Positions 34,065-46,130 of a DNA stretch of 64,000 nt are shown here, in pieces. Position numbers and translations under genes: made by a program. The stretch is from Mytilisepta virgata. Its lineage: Eukaryota; Mollusca; Bivalvia; Mytilida; Mytilidae. Each line of letters starts with the position of its first letter. The first letter of the stretch is position 1. The stretch lies in assembly GCA_028015205.1 (NCBI GenBank), contig JAPWFG010000015.1, positions 1,054,001-1,118,000 on the forward strand, read 5' to 3'. Under the pieces are notes generated by a model. It did no database searches, was not told the origin of the DNA, and was given only the letters and a program-made list of their open reading frames with translations.

Positions 34065-34160
34065 TTTTACCACCACATTGCAGCATTCAGCTAGGCTGGA
34101 ACATGGGACGTTTTGCTCGGCTCTATCAACTGAGCTAAAGAAGTATTCTACTAGCACGAT
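34065..34160 (-). mobile_element. tRNA-like SINE head, second family
   Basis: On the minus strand TTTAGCTCAGTTGATAGAGC is a canonical tRNA A-box/D-arm, followed about 30 bp later by a degenerate B box (GTTCCAGCCT). No complete cloverleaf with matching acceptor arms is seen, so it is a SINE head rather than a tRNA gene. Confidence 0.45.
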
Positions 34161-34165
34161 TAGTC

Positions 34166-36410
34166 GGTGGTGGTCTATAATAAACTGTATCACAAAATAC
34201 CGAAATAAATTGATGCAATGTATGGCCATTCCGTTGACTGACAACTCATTAGCAGTACTCGAGATTAAAATGTTGGAAAACCGGCAAAAGATATAACAAG
34301 TTAATTTTTATGGGCCAAAAAGATTTTTGATGAAAGCGGGATCCCAAATTTGGTGAAAAAAAAATGTGGTGAAAAAATATATTACCCGGAATGATAATGG
34401 TACATAGGAAAGGTAAGCAGGCTTTAGCGCCGACAAAATGTAGGATCATGTTCGCCAGAAAAAATCCAAGGATTCACGATTACTTCCTTGTCCCTCAAAA
34501 CAACTTAGTTCTCACTAATTATAAACGAAGATGCTCGTTACAATTGTCCGTTAATTCATGGAGATGCTCGTTACAATGTGTAAATTCATGGAGATAGGGT
34601 CGGCGTCTCATTTTCCTAAGGGAGGTATTTTTCCCACACACGTCCTAGCCGACGGAGGATGAGAAGAAATTTGTGAGCACATGTAATTACATGTATAGTG
34701 CTTCAAATTGTGGAATGGTTATCAAGTATATATGGTTTTATATACTACGCTGTAACGTGTAAGCGTCAAAATTTCATACACATAACTGATTAACATCTAG
34801 GGTCGGCTTGTAATTTAAAGATTTGTAGGCCGCCCCTCATATTAAGTACTATATAGCCCATGAAACAATGTAGTGTAAACGAATCCACCAAAATTAACAA
34901 CAAAAGAGGACAAATATACCTAAGGAGCAAATCCAAAAAACGTAATTCATTGTACAGACAAACACGGGAAGACAAATGAACAACTAGACGCACAACAAAT
35001 AAACACTGAAACCAAAAAACAACGAACAACACAAACTCCAATAAAAAGCAGGTGTGAACTCAGGTGCTCACATAATCACAATATCCAAAAAAATAAGGAT
35101 ATAACAAAAAGTAAACAAAGCCTACCATTGAGTACTAGGTCTACTCGTTGTTGAAGGCTGGACAGTGTTCATGGGCATTTACCCCCATACCTCTTTTGTG
35201 GAACATGTACTTATAGATTCTCATAAAAGTGGCAGTGTAAACATTGTCTGATCCTAAATGTCTAGGAGTACTCAGTTTTTGATCAATAGTTTAACCAAAA
35301 TTAGAATGCATCATTCTTTATAATTTTAGAATTGACTGTTTTATAATTTGTATACATATGAATCATATTCAGTGTAAAATTATGTCATTTTCTAAACCCG
35401 GAAGATTTATTTCCCCCCGAAATTTTAAAGCTTTTTAATGTTTAAGTGCCCGGAAAGAACTTGTTTAGATTTAACATAGCATACACAATGTAACACTCAT
35501 AACAAATAAGGAAATTATTTTAAAATGACTAAAGTCTCTATCATTTAAGGCGTTATTCTTTGTTATTTATTTATCTACCGTTTACTGAAGACACTGGTGT
35601 AAAAGGACACACGTACACGTCTATAGTTACTTTTTACATGACTGATGTGGAAGTATCCTATTCAAGTATAAGAAAAACTGCTCACTTTAAGGATGCTCGC
35701 TGGTCATATTTTGGTTTTTTTGTCAGATTTTCGGAATCCTCGGGTTTTATCCATTTCTTAAACATGAAATATTTTGTCCATGAACCTCCACTTTTTCTTT
35801 TATAAATCAATCATATATACCTTAAAATGGTATTTGACAAAATTGTTTGAAATCCTTTTTATTTTTTCATACATTTTGAAAGACTGAAGTTGTCAATGTA
35901 AAGACAATGAAAAATCTAGAGAAAACCCATTTCCTGCAAATTTTCAAGGACTTATAGCTCTAAAATTAGAACATGAACCTATATTTTTTTCTTGCTTATT
36001 TGTTTACTATTCATATGTTCTCTCAAACTAAAACACCTATTTCAAATCCTATTTATTTCCTATTAGACCAGCGATCATCCTTAATTGACTTCATCTTATT
36101 TCTTTTCGAGTTACAAAGTGATTTTTATCATTGAATTTAGCTGTCAGCAAGTACACCGTTGGATGAGAAGGATTTTAAAGCATTATTAAGAACATGTTTG
36201 CCATGTACAGGTAAATTTACCATTCCGGCAACATTCAGGCATAAATTTAATCATGCAAAATAAACTTCATGGATACTCACGCATTCGTAAATTGGTGTGC
36301 TGTTTGGTCGCTTGTTGTAGATTTCAAGATCATGCTGTGAAATACTTTTCTTTCTTTCATTTTGACTGTTTTTACAGCTTAAGTTGATTACTTATCCTTA
36401 CTAGTGAATC
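34166..36410. other. No gene recognised; one dispersed repeat
   Basis: AT-rich sequence. At 34885-35090 a minus-oriented copy of the GGACAAATATACCTAAGGAG ... repeat is present. The short frames at 34391-34597 and 35560-35805 have no supporting splice sites or recognisable content. Confidence 0.5.
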
Positions 36411-36414
36411 TATT

Positions 36415-37805
36415 TTTAGGTCCTCTGGCCCGAAGGCTAGTATGACCTATTGTCATCACTTTGCGTCCGTCGTCAATAAACCTGTTCAAAGATCTTCTTC
36501 TCTGAAACCGCTCAGCCAACTGAAACCTTAATTGTTCTGAATCATGCTTTGGGGATCTTGTTTAAAGTTTGTTACTGGTGATCTTACCGACCAACCAACT
36601 TGTTGGCCGTTACTAAAAAGTGAGCATAGGGGAAAATCAGTAAAACATTTAATAAAAAATTTTGAAAATCAATTAAAGGTGAAATATCTGCCAAAATTGG
36701 GGAAATGATACATAAGTGGTCCCCTTACATAATTCTGGTTGATGATCCAAACTGCCGTCGAACACGGCTACCTCGATAAGAAAAATAGAAAATATGAGGA
36801 AAAACCAATCAAAACCAAATATGTCGGAGCAAGCTTCTTTGTGAGATTCTCAGCAAGTGTTGTTACTTTGTTGCCGATCAGCCATTCAATATGGCCCCAA
36901 CCAGGGACTTAGGTTTTACATTGAACCTAATAGGAAATATTTAGAAAAATTATCTTGAGAACCACCGAATCAATTGAAAGCAAATTTGGCTTGAAGGTCG
37001 CTTCCGTGTTACTGATTGAGAGTTGTAACGATTGGCCAGCCAGTATTGCTGCAAGTAGGGGACAAACAATGTAAGACTTACATCGGACACTACGGGAAAT
37101 ATATAGAAAAATCTTCTTGAGAACCACTAAATCAATTGAAACCAAAAATGGTTTGAAAGTTACATTGTGAGGTACCGATTGGGATTTGTGATTTTCTTGG
37201 CAATCGGCAAACCAATATGGCTGCCAATGGCGGACTTAGATTTACATTCAACCCTATGAGATATTTGTAGAAATATTCTTCTTGAGAACCAGTTGAAACC
37301 AATTATGGCTTGAAGCTTCCGTATAATGTACTGCCTAAGAAATAATACTTTATTGGAAATTGGACAACCAACGTGACGCCCAGTCGGAGACGTAGTTTTA
37401 CATTTGACCCGGAACCGCTCAACTTATTTAAATCAAATATTGATTGAGGGTTCTTTGTGAGGTATTGACCAAGATTTGTTATTTTGTGGGCGATCGGCCC
37501 ATCAATATGTGTGCCAGTAGGGGACATAGTTTTATATTGGATTCTAAGGGAAACATATAGAAAAAATCTTCTTGAGAACCAATTAACTAGTTGAAACCAA
37601 ATATGGCTTGAAGGTTCCTTATGAGGTACTGGCTAAGAATTGATACGTTATTGGCAATCTACCAACAAATGTGGCGTCCAATCGGGGACGTAATTTTACA
37701 TAGGAACTCAATCGAATTATATAGAAAAATATTTTCCTTGAGAACCGCTCAACTAATTTAAAAAAAAATTAAGACGGTTTCCTGTAAGGTACTGGCCAAG
37801 AGTTG
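36415..37805 (+). repeat. Internally repetitive element, family 'CTCTGGCC ... CATCACTTTGCGTCC'
   Basis: It begins TTTTTAGGTCCTCTGGCCCG and shares CATCACTTTGCGTCCGTCGT with the elements at 41249 and 50353. Inside, a diverged unit of roughly 170-190 bp (TTGAGAACCACT ... TGAAACCAAATATGGCTTGA) repeats about six times to near 37800. The 3' end is not defined. Confidence 0.6.
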
Positions 37806-37809
37806 ATAA

Positions 37810-39040
37810 CAAATGAAAACAAAATACATTGCCATAACAGTTAAGAATGAGCTATGCAATGATTAATGTTATCTATGCTGATCTAATCTAAACTTTGTCT
37901 TGACCGATCTTGATTTACTGCAAGGTAATAAGTCTTGCTTTGGTCGTGTTATCTTGAATAAATATTGATGCAGAAAACCAACACAAAATACCAGAATGCC
38001 CGTTCAAAATCATAATTGTAAATTGATATCATAATTGATCATTACCGGAAATAGAAATATTAACTAAAAATAAGTTGTAATAGTCACCTCTAAGAATATA
38101 TGACAAACTGAATTCAAACTTTGACAGAATGGTTAATTGATCTGAATCCCTGTAAGTTTGCTCCCTTCGATCAAATCATTGACCAAAATGACCGCTGTTA
38201 CTACATGTAGCAATAAAAAGATTAAAATTTAAAATATGTTCTAATCTTCTAATTATACCTATTGGGATCGACCCTTAGAAGAGCGATTCCGTTTAAAGAA
38301 TAATATCTATGATTGGGGACTTGGAAGGTCCAAAATATAGCAGTTTTAAATGAACAGATTTCAACAAAAAGCCACTGATGTAGACTAACTTTAGCTGTGG
38401 TTGTTATTATTATAAAAAAACCTAGTTTCTCATAAACAAGTACAAAAAACATTTCATATGAAGAAAATCCGTTACGGTACAACGTTTCGTTTAAATTGAA
38501 ACGCTTGTATCTATGTGTGTTGCAAGGGAGAAGACTCGAATGTACTTTGACATAAAAGAGAAAAATTACAAGCTCGGGGAAAAATAAAAAGAAAATAGGT
38601 GAATAAGCTAAAGATAATACTGTGACTTTGAAGTTATTATTTAAGCGTATTTAGGTACAGAAAGCACCCTAAAATTTTGTTAGACCTAATATCTGGTGTT
38701 TTGTATACGAGGACAAAATGGGGGATCAATCGTATTCAACAAATGCGTATAGAATTATTTGGAAACTTTATATAAAAAAATGCATTCATATTAATATTTA
38801 TTTCGGATCGAATCAATTTTAAATTTTACATTCTGATATGACCTGCTTCAAACGCCTTCGGTCTACATCCGTGGTAAAACATGGATATATTGGTTCCAAC
38901 GTCACAGACGCAAGACCGCTTGTTTGGCAACGTCATAGTAAAGTTTCCCACAAACGACGCCATTGTGTTATGGCGTCTTCGTGTCTGAATACCTATGTTG
39001 TGGCGTTTCAAAATGCCGTCGAAACTGTCCTATTATAATG
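37810..39040. other. No gene recognised
   Basis: AT-rich sequence with short frames only (38249-38482 minus; 38838-39038 plus), lacking recognisable domains or convincing splice sites. Confidence 0.5.
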
Positions 39041-39045
39041 GAAAT

Positions 39046-39141
39046 AATTCACGGTGGCTTGAAAATATCCTGATTTTACCACGGGTAAAATATTTGGCAT
39101 GAATGGCCTACCCGTGGTAAATTGAGGATATTTTGTGAATT
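39046..39141. repeat. Foldback (hairpin) element
   Basis: Arms of about 35-40 bp pair across a loop of about 20 bp: AATTCAC ... AATATCCTGATTTTACCACG on the left and CGTGGTAAATTGAGGATATT ... GTGAATT on the right. The small size and near-perfect arms fit a palindromic MITE. Confidence 0.65.
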
Positions 39142-39705
39142 ATATCTCAATTTTATTATTGTTTTCTTTTTGTTCCTAAAATTTCTGCTCACAATTCATT
39201 TTTTAACATTTTTTCATTTTTAAGACAAAATGTTAAGAAAATATACGAATACTAGAAGATTTTGGACATTGTACTAGGCTGATATTTACAAGATTTTTCA
39301 GAATATTGCAATTTTTTTCCCGCCTTTCTGCAAAAGTCAAAAGTTTTGCTGACCCGTCACGTCATGGATTTGTCACTTGTTATTTTTATAACAACACAAT
39401 TCCGTAACCTCTGCGTAAATATTTGTCAACATTTTAAGATAATTACAAAAATAAGGTAGCATAACGTATTCTTCTGCTTAATAATTCACTCAAGCAGTGA
39501 CACGTAATTAACATTCTTTTAAATTTCAATCAATATATATGTTTGTTTTTTCTCTCACTTATTTATATTTGTATTTATTTCGATTGACCTTGAAAATATC
39601 ATATTCCTAACTACGTCTTTTTCGGTGTTTTATTAACGAGACTTTAAATTCAAATTAAGTGTCATTTTGAAATTTTTCACTTTTAAAAGCTTATATCTAG
39701 AGTAA

Positions 39706-40030
39706 GTAAATAAAGTCAAGAAATACCAAGGGAATATTCGAAGGAGGGAAAAATCGAAACAACTGACAGACTCCGGAGAACAACGAAGACAAGACCAGAT
39801 CAAAACATGCATTACAATTAAAAATTAAAAACATATGAACAACATGGACCCCACCAAAAACCGGGGGTAGACTCAGGTGCTCCTGAGGAGTAAGCAGTCT
39901 ATGCTTCCTGCAGGACACCTGCCATGCTGCCATTGTCCGGTATGAGGAAGGGGTAACCTCAATGGAACAGGTCAATTTTCATTTCGGAAACGGTTTTTTC
40001 ATACCTGTCAACCAAGTCATGATGACATCC
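39706..40030 (-). mobile_element. Retroelement tail, minus orientation
   Basis: Reverse complement of the conserved 3' part (GGTGCTCCTGAG...; CTTCCTGCAGGACACCTGCC) extending into the end of the reverse-transcriptase-type frame (CCTGTCAACCAAGTCATGAT). It is 5'-truncated. Confidence 0.55.
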
Positions 40031-40076
40031 AGTAAAAGTTCAAATAAACTAAGTACATTATTTCATGTAATGATAG

Positions 40077-40165
40077 TACACAATTCTTTGATACCAATTT
40101 TGTTTCACAAGATGTGCATATTTCGTCGACTTACGACTCATCAGGCCTAAATTGTTGAAAACCAA
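40077..40165 (+). repeat. Dispersed repeat piece (ACAAGATGTGC ... TTACGACTCATC)
   Basis: TTTGATACCAATTTTGTTTC is followed by ACAAGATGTGCATATTTCGT and CGACTTACGACTCATCAG. The same repeat occurs at 24010, 24330, 56042 and 59889. Confidence 0.55.
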
Positions 40166-40199
40166 AACAGAAATCCAACTTCTTGTTTTAAATGTAGAG

Positions 40200-41160
40200 A
40201 ATAGTAGAGAAGTCCTGAGTCTTTCATCAAGAAATCAGTCCAACGTACAAAATGTATGTGAGACGCACATTTCTATTTATAAACATTATGAAACAGAGAA
40301 TATTTTCATTGCAAAGGCTAAGGTGAAATTTTACTATTATTAATAGAAATTTAAAAAAAAAAACATGTTTCAAGTGTTATTATTCATATTGGGACATATC
40401 AGGTTTCTTCGTCTCCTTCAATTAAGTTTTTACGGTGGCTTACGATCAAAATATTTTCATTTTCCCCATTTTTCTTAAGCACTGAAGCGGATTGATTTTG
40501 ATTTATCTTCCTAAATGTTATTTTTTTTAAATATTCAAATACCAAACAACTTTACAGGTATCAAATTTAGGTCGGTTTTACTATCAATAAAATTGTCAGA
40601 AAATTAAAAAAATAATTATATTAAACTTTATTTTGACTCTAAATATCTATTTGTTGTATTGTATATATAAATACGAGAATCTCGTTTCGATTATGGCAAG
40701 CAATTCGTTTTTTTTCTGATGTTATATTTTGAAGGCGTCAAATGACCGTATTTATCAGATAAATTTCAGTTATCAGTCATTCGTAACTTACGTTTTAATC
40801 AATAATTAAATCACAGGTACATTTTGATGAATAAACATGATTTAAAATAAAAAAAATACGTATCAATTATTATTTATATTAAAGTAGTTTTAATTCGAGT
40901 TAAAAAGTTTAGAAAAAACTTTCTTCGGTTAAATAGTTATAAACGTGACAAAAATTTAAACACATATTTACAGGTACATTGTAATTCATATTAACTAAGT
41001 TTTATATGAATTTGAAAAAAAATATATCTTTCAGCTCACATATTTTCAGCTAAAATTCCGATACAATATTCATATACATGCACATCGTGAAAATGGATCA
41101 AGAAGGTTTATGATTATCCCCTTAAATGACCATAACAGACAATTGATAACATCAATCGGT
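40200..41160. other. No gene recognised
   Basis: Very AT-rich sequence with no repeat, RNA or exon that I can name. Confidence 0.5.
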
Positions 41161-41248
41161 CGCTCGATCAATAAAATGTTTGTTTGTTTATTTGGGGTTT
41201 AACGCCGTTTTTCAGCACATTTGGCTATTTCGCGGCGGCCAGTTTTTA

Positions 41249-41296
41249 GCTCACCTGGCCTAAAAGGCCATGTGAGCTTTTGTCATCACTTTGCGT

Positions 41297-41334
<38 letters not shown>

Positions 41335-42908
41335 CGCGTCCGCGTCCGTGTCTGTTAACTTTTTACATTTTGATCTTCTTCTTTGAAACCACTGAACAGA
41401 TTTCAACCAAACTTGGCAGAAATGTTAAGCAGGTGGTCCTTTACCAGATTTGTGAAATTGGTGCCGATCGAAAATTCAAAATGGCCGCCAGGGCCAATTA
41501 TGTGTTCTGATTGGTCCAAATTTCAAAAATCTTCTTGTCAGAAACTACAATGCGGATTGAATTGTTACTTTGCAGAAATGATTGTTAGATAGTCCTGTAC
41601 TCAACTTGTGAATCGTTTGCCGATCGGAAATTCAAAATGGCCGCCATGATGAAACATAGTTTAACATTGGACCCTATGGGAATTTCACATTTTAATCTTA
41701 TTCTCTAGAACCACTGAACAGATTTCAACCAAACTTGGCAGAAATGTTAAGCAGATGGTCCTTTACCAGATTTGTGAAATTGGTGCCGATCGAAAATTCA
41801 AAATGGCCGCCAGGGCCAATTATGTGTTCTGATTGGTCCACATTTCAAAAATCTTCTTGTCAGAAACTGCAAGGAGGATCGAATTTTTACTTTGCAGAAA
41901 TGATTGTTAGTAAGTCCTGTACTCAATTTGTGAAATTGGTGCCAATCGGAAATTCAAAATGGACGCCATGATGAAACTTAGTTTAACATTGTACCCCATG
42001 GGAATTATACGTTTTCATCTTTTTTTCTGAAACCACTGAACAGATTTCAACAAATCTTGGCAGAAATGTTAAGCAGGTTGTCCTTTACCAGATTTATGAA
42101 ATTGGTGCCGATCGAAAATTCAACATGGCCGCCAGGGCTAATTTAGTGTTCTGATTGTTCCAAATTTCAAAAATGTTCTTGTCAGAAACACTACAATGTG
42201 TATTGAATTGTTACTTTACAGAAAAGGTTTTTAGATAGCCCTGTTTTCAAAGTGAGAATTGTTTTCAATAATTGGAAATTCAAAATGTCCACCATGCAGC
42301 TTAGTTTTAAAACATTGAACCATATGCAGACCTGTGAGGTGCATGCATATTTTATTCAGATTTGAGACAAATTCCTGTAATTTTTTTCTTTGATCTTTGC
42401 AAATTTTAACCAATTTCACGACGGACAATTTTCGAAACTTGGCAGGTCTGAAAAAAAAAAAAAGTTTACATATTATCCGGCAGTATCCGGAAACGCAACT
42501 TAGTTTATTCCGATTTCGATTTGGTGTTTGCATTTTACTGTGCCCCTGAAGGTAAATCATGGTTAGGAAAACGTTTTAAAGGATACCACGTGGTACGAAC
42601 AGTACGAATGTTTTCAATATTGTTGCCGGAGTTTAGATAATGAGTTATTGTTCATCAGTTTAAAGAACGTTACAATAGGTAACTGAATGATAATTTAGGG
42701 CTGTGAAATTAATTTTAATCTATTTATTGACTCACATAGTTTTGACCCACTTCAATCCGGTTCCGCGATCTGGCCCAGATTATGACTCCCACAAATTGAT
42801 TACTTTCTAATTTTCATGATATTTCGAGTGACCATTCAGTGATATAAAGAACGTTACAATAGGCCCAGTTTGCCAGGTGAGCGATTACAGGCTCTCTAGA
42901 GCCTCTGG
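41249..42908 (+). mobile_element. 1.66-kb nested element with TTA target duplication and internal ~320-bp repeats
   Basis: It begins GCTCACCTGGCC and ends GAGCCTCTGG, with TTA on both sides (41246-41248, 42909-42911). Removing the element and one TTA restores the SINE exactly, so the borders are firm. It contains a CGT microsatellite (41296-41342) and about three copies of a ~320-bp unit beginning AACCACTGAACAGATTTCAA (near 41388, 41710, 42032). GCTCACCTGG at the start and CCAGGTGAGC at 42873-42882 are inverted, subterminal at the 3' side. No transposase frame, so non-autonomous. The TTA duplication fits a PIF/Harbinger-like (TWA) mechanism; this is inference. Confidence 0.7.
41296..41342 (+). 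repeat. (CGT)n microsatellite
   Basis: About 11 GTC/CGT triplets in tandem, followed by CGCGTC variants. The frames that cross it encode an Arg run that has no meaning. Confidence 0.85.
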
Positions 42909-43041
42909 TTATTGGTGGAGGAAACCGGAGTACCCGGAGAGAACCACCGACCTTCGGTAGGAAAATTGGCAACCTTGTCAATTAAGATCGGAGTCGAACA
43001 CACCCTGCCACAGGTGAGATTCGAACTCACAACCCACAGCG

Positions 43042-43701
43042 TAGCTACTTCAGGAAACGATCTGCTTTTTGGAGAGTATTTCCAAGGGGAGATCACCCCA
43101 ATAATTTTCTGTCAAATCGGAATCCGACATATTTTTCCATCTCTCGAAAACGTGTGAAACTTAAGTTTGTGGCTAGAAGAAATATTAATAGACTGATATA
43201 ACAACAACTTATTCCTGATCTAAATATAATTCTCTGCACTTACGGAAAGTGGTAAGAGGCAAACAACAAGAAAATTATCACGATTTATTGGCTTGCTTTC
43301 CACGAGTCTCGGTATGGTAAAATAGAAAAACCTCAAAAAACATCACGGAGAAGAATATTACAAAAATTTAAGCTGACTTAACTTGTTTGTTGTTAATCAA
43401 ACAAAAGTTATACTCGGTAATTTCCGCATTTTATGCGTTGTTATTGATTAATTTTGATTTTCTTAGTTGAACTGAGATTGTTGTTTCCCTTAGAGATATA
43501 GTCCATTTCATGGTTTTGCTTCCATCAGGATGCTGTTTTTCTCATATTTATGTTACTATAAAAAGAACATCTCATTTGAATATGAAAATAACTGTTAAAT
43601 GGTAAAGGGTTATTGTATAATTACATTTGAAGGACTCCTAATTGGAATTGTGTACAGAAAATACAACAAAATTGGACTTTATTTTTTTTCCTGAAGTAGA
43701 T
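43042..43701. mobile_element. Second nested element with ~16-bp terminal inverted repeats
   Basis: The left end TAGCTACTTCAGGAAA and right end TTTCCTGAAGTAGATA are inverted repeats with one mismatch. CCCACAGCG on the left and CCCAGCG on the right flank the insertion, an imperfect target duplication. It lies inside the body of the split SINE. No transposase frame, so a MITE-like element of about 660 bp. Confidence 0.6.
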
Positions 43702-43905
43702 ACCCAGCGTTGACAGGCTAGTAATCATTAGTAGTCATGATGAACTACCTAGACACTCGCCCACCGAGGCACCCTCAACAAAATGTAAACACATAATCAA
43801 AAATGTCGTTAACAGAAAGGTAAACAAAGAAACAAAAAAAAAGAGCAATATACATGCATAACCATAACACTTAAATAGTTAAAGTTCTGAACGACATAAT
43901 TACTC

Positions 43906-44252
43906 CTAAGTTGGAGTCATCCTCATTAACGTTTTATGGACGTCATTATGACAGGTATGAAAAAACCGTCTCCCAAATGAAAATGGACCTGTTCCACTGA
44001 TGTTATCCCTTCCTCATACCGGATTTGATATGGGCAGCATCGCCGATGTCCTGCAGGAAGCAGAGACTGCTTACTCTTCCGGAGCACCTGAGTCTACCCC
44101 CAGTTTTTGTTGGGGTCCATGTTGTTCATATGTTTTTAGTTTTTAATTGTAGTGCATGTATTGTTTTGATCTAGTCTTCGTTGTTCTCTTGAGTTTGTCA
44201 GTTGTTTCGATTTTTCCCTCCTTGGTTTTGGTATTTCTTGACTTTAATTACA
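43906..44252 (+). mobile_element. Retroelement tail
   Basis: It begins TTGGAGTCATCCTCATTAAC and continues through ATGAAAATGGACCTGTTCCA and TTCCGGAGCACCTGAGTCTA to TTTGGTATTTCTTGACTTTA. It is heavily 5'-truncated, from the same family as 16550. Confidence 0.6.
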
Positions 44253-44254
44253 AC

Positions 44255-46010
44255 ACGGATTTAAAGTTCACAGCTATAAAGATGGGACAACGATGAAATA
44301 ATTTCAGTGGTTTTGTTAAAAATTATTGAAAGAAACTGCACGTTAATAGGAACGTCCTAAATATACCAATGCAAATATCATAAAAAGTGCTGGGTGAAAT
44401 TCCGTCTTCGAAGTGGGCTATTCGTCCGCAATTTGATGTTGCAATAAATGGTTGGAATTTTGCAGAAACAGCTTTGTTTTTTTAGACTATTGAGGTGTCC
44501 AAAATCTATCGGTAGTTGTGTATTTCCTGAGCATATTTTTTAAATATAAAATTTTAAGAAAATGTTAGCAGAAAATTTGGGTACAACAAAACTGATTAAA
44601 CAATTTTTGTGGCAGAAATAAAATTGTTAAGAGCCAAATGAAACGAAAGTAAAAATGTGTGTTCTTTTTCTATATCAATGTTCTTATCATAGCTTTTATA
44701 TTTTTAAGTGGATTTCCAAATTTATCAATTTTGTAGTATGTTCAGTACGATTGATCCCCAATTCTGTCCTCAGATAGAACTGACACACGAGCACATTTTT
44801 CAATATTTATAGATATATGGTGTCAGGAAGGATTCTCCTTAAAAGTAATTTAGTCTGCATATTCAGGTTTTTTCCCCTTTCAGTTCTAACAGCCTGGGTA
44901 ATTTCATACTTTAAACTATTTTTGCCCGTTTACGCTCTAGAGGATAACGCTGATCGATTGCCAAAAATTGTTTCAAACTGTTTTTAATTTAAATTCGAAT
45001 TCTAAAAAGTTATCTGCAGTGTTCTCTTTCATGTAGTGTTTGCAAGCGTCATAAAAATATATGACGAGAAGTAATAGAAAATAGACTGAAATTAAATTCT
45101 TGTAGTCGGCACTGATGAATATTAAACCCGTTTTTATGTTTTTAAAACAAATATCTTTCATTTCACTTATTTTAATAGGAAAACAATTTTGATCTGATAT
45201 GCATATGCATGTACATATATAAATTGGTTACAGAGATTAATAATTATCCATTATAATAACAAGAACAAAAGATTGGTAATATTTAGTGGTCGTTAAATCG
45301 AAAATGATAGTTTATACCACTTGACCAGAGCTTAATATATGTACCCCCTCCTCCCATAAGAAAAAATGTCGGTTTCTGGAATTCAACAAAAATAAAACAA
45401 AACCTAAATCAAAAGAATATTTCACAAAAAGTAAAGTTATATACGCTATTTTCAAAACGATTTGTTTCGAACTCGCATAATGCCGATCTACTATCTTGGG
45501 CCGACTTGTCCTTGAATTATTTAGGTTCCAATATGGTTATCGAATCCAGTGTCTTACTCTTTGAAGTGAGACAATACTCTGGTGCAAGACCATATTTATT
45601 AACTGGTAGTAGGAACCGAGGCGGTGGTCTTCTGGTAATAGTGCTCGCCTCGGGTGTATTTGGTCTCGGATTTGATAATTGTCCGGGTCAAACCAAAGAC
45701 TTTAAAATTAGTATTTTCTGCTTATATGCTAAGCTAAGCAAACAGTACATTTCGTCGACGTCATGATGTCAAAACGTCAACAAAATTTCTAAACCAAATT
45801 GCTTATGAAAAGAAAACTAATTCATCATTCTCATTTAGAATTTAATTTGAAGTTTTATACCTGTTGTATAAAACCAAATGGCGTATCATCTTTCCGATTA
45901 TGATGTTAGTTTTTCTCTAGAATCCCTCGTTTTGTATCAAGATGTTTACCATCATGGCGGCCATTCTTACTTTAATCTATTTCTTTAAATATTTACGGTC
46001 TGTAATGAGA
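44255..46010. other. No gene recognised
   Basis: AT-rich sequence. The short frames at 44973-45161 (minus) and 45506-45766 (plus) show no recognisable features. Confidence 0.5.
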
Positions 46011-46016
46011 GAAAAT

Positions 46017-46130
46017 TTATCATTCATACAGAAAGATTTAGGATAAGGGAATTCCACCCTCGTGTCTAACATAAAAATGTGATCCCTCGGGTGGAATTCC
46101 CCTATTCTACGTCTTTCTGTATGAAAGATA
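46017..46130. repeat. Foldback (hairpin) element
   Basis: The left arm (CATACAGAAAG ... AAGGGAATTCCACC, 46023-46058) and right arm (GGTGGAATTCCCC ... CTTTCTGTATG, about 46090-46123) pair over about 40 bp with few mismatches around a loop of about 30 bp. It is small and palindromic, like 39046-39141. Confidence 0.65.

Larger units (their letters stand above)
41168..43785 (-). mobile_element. SINE split by two nested insertions
   Basis: Three collinear minus-strand pieces of the SINE family at 19008 lie at 41179-41248 (tail), 42909-43041 (body, B box) and 43702-43774 (head). The outer ends are flanked by TCAATAAAATGT (41168-41179) and TCAACAAAATGT (43775-43786), a target duplication with one mismatch. 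This shows the three pieces came from one insertion. Two elements (41249-42908 and about 43042-43701) interrupt it. Confidence 0.8.

Noticed and set aside
41280..41971. Plus-strand frames with an Arg run and repeated FVKLVPIENSKWPP-type text
   Set aside because: Arg run is the CGT microsatellite and the rest is the tandem unit of the nested element; no conserved protein.
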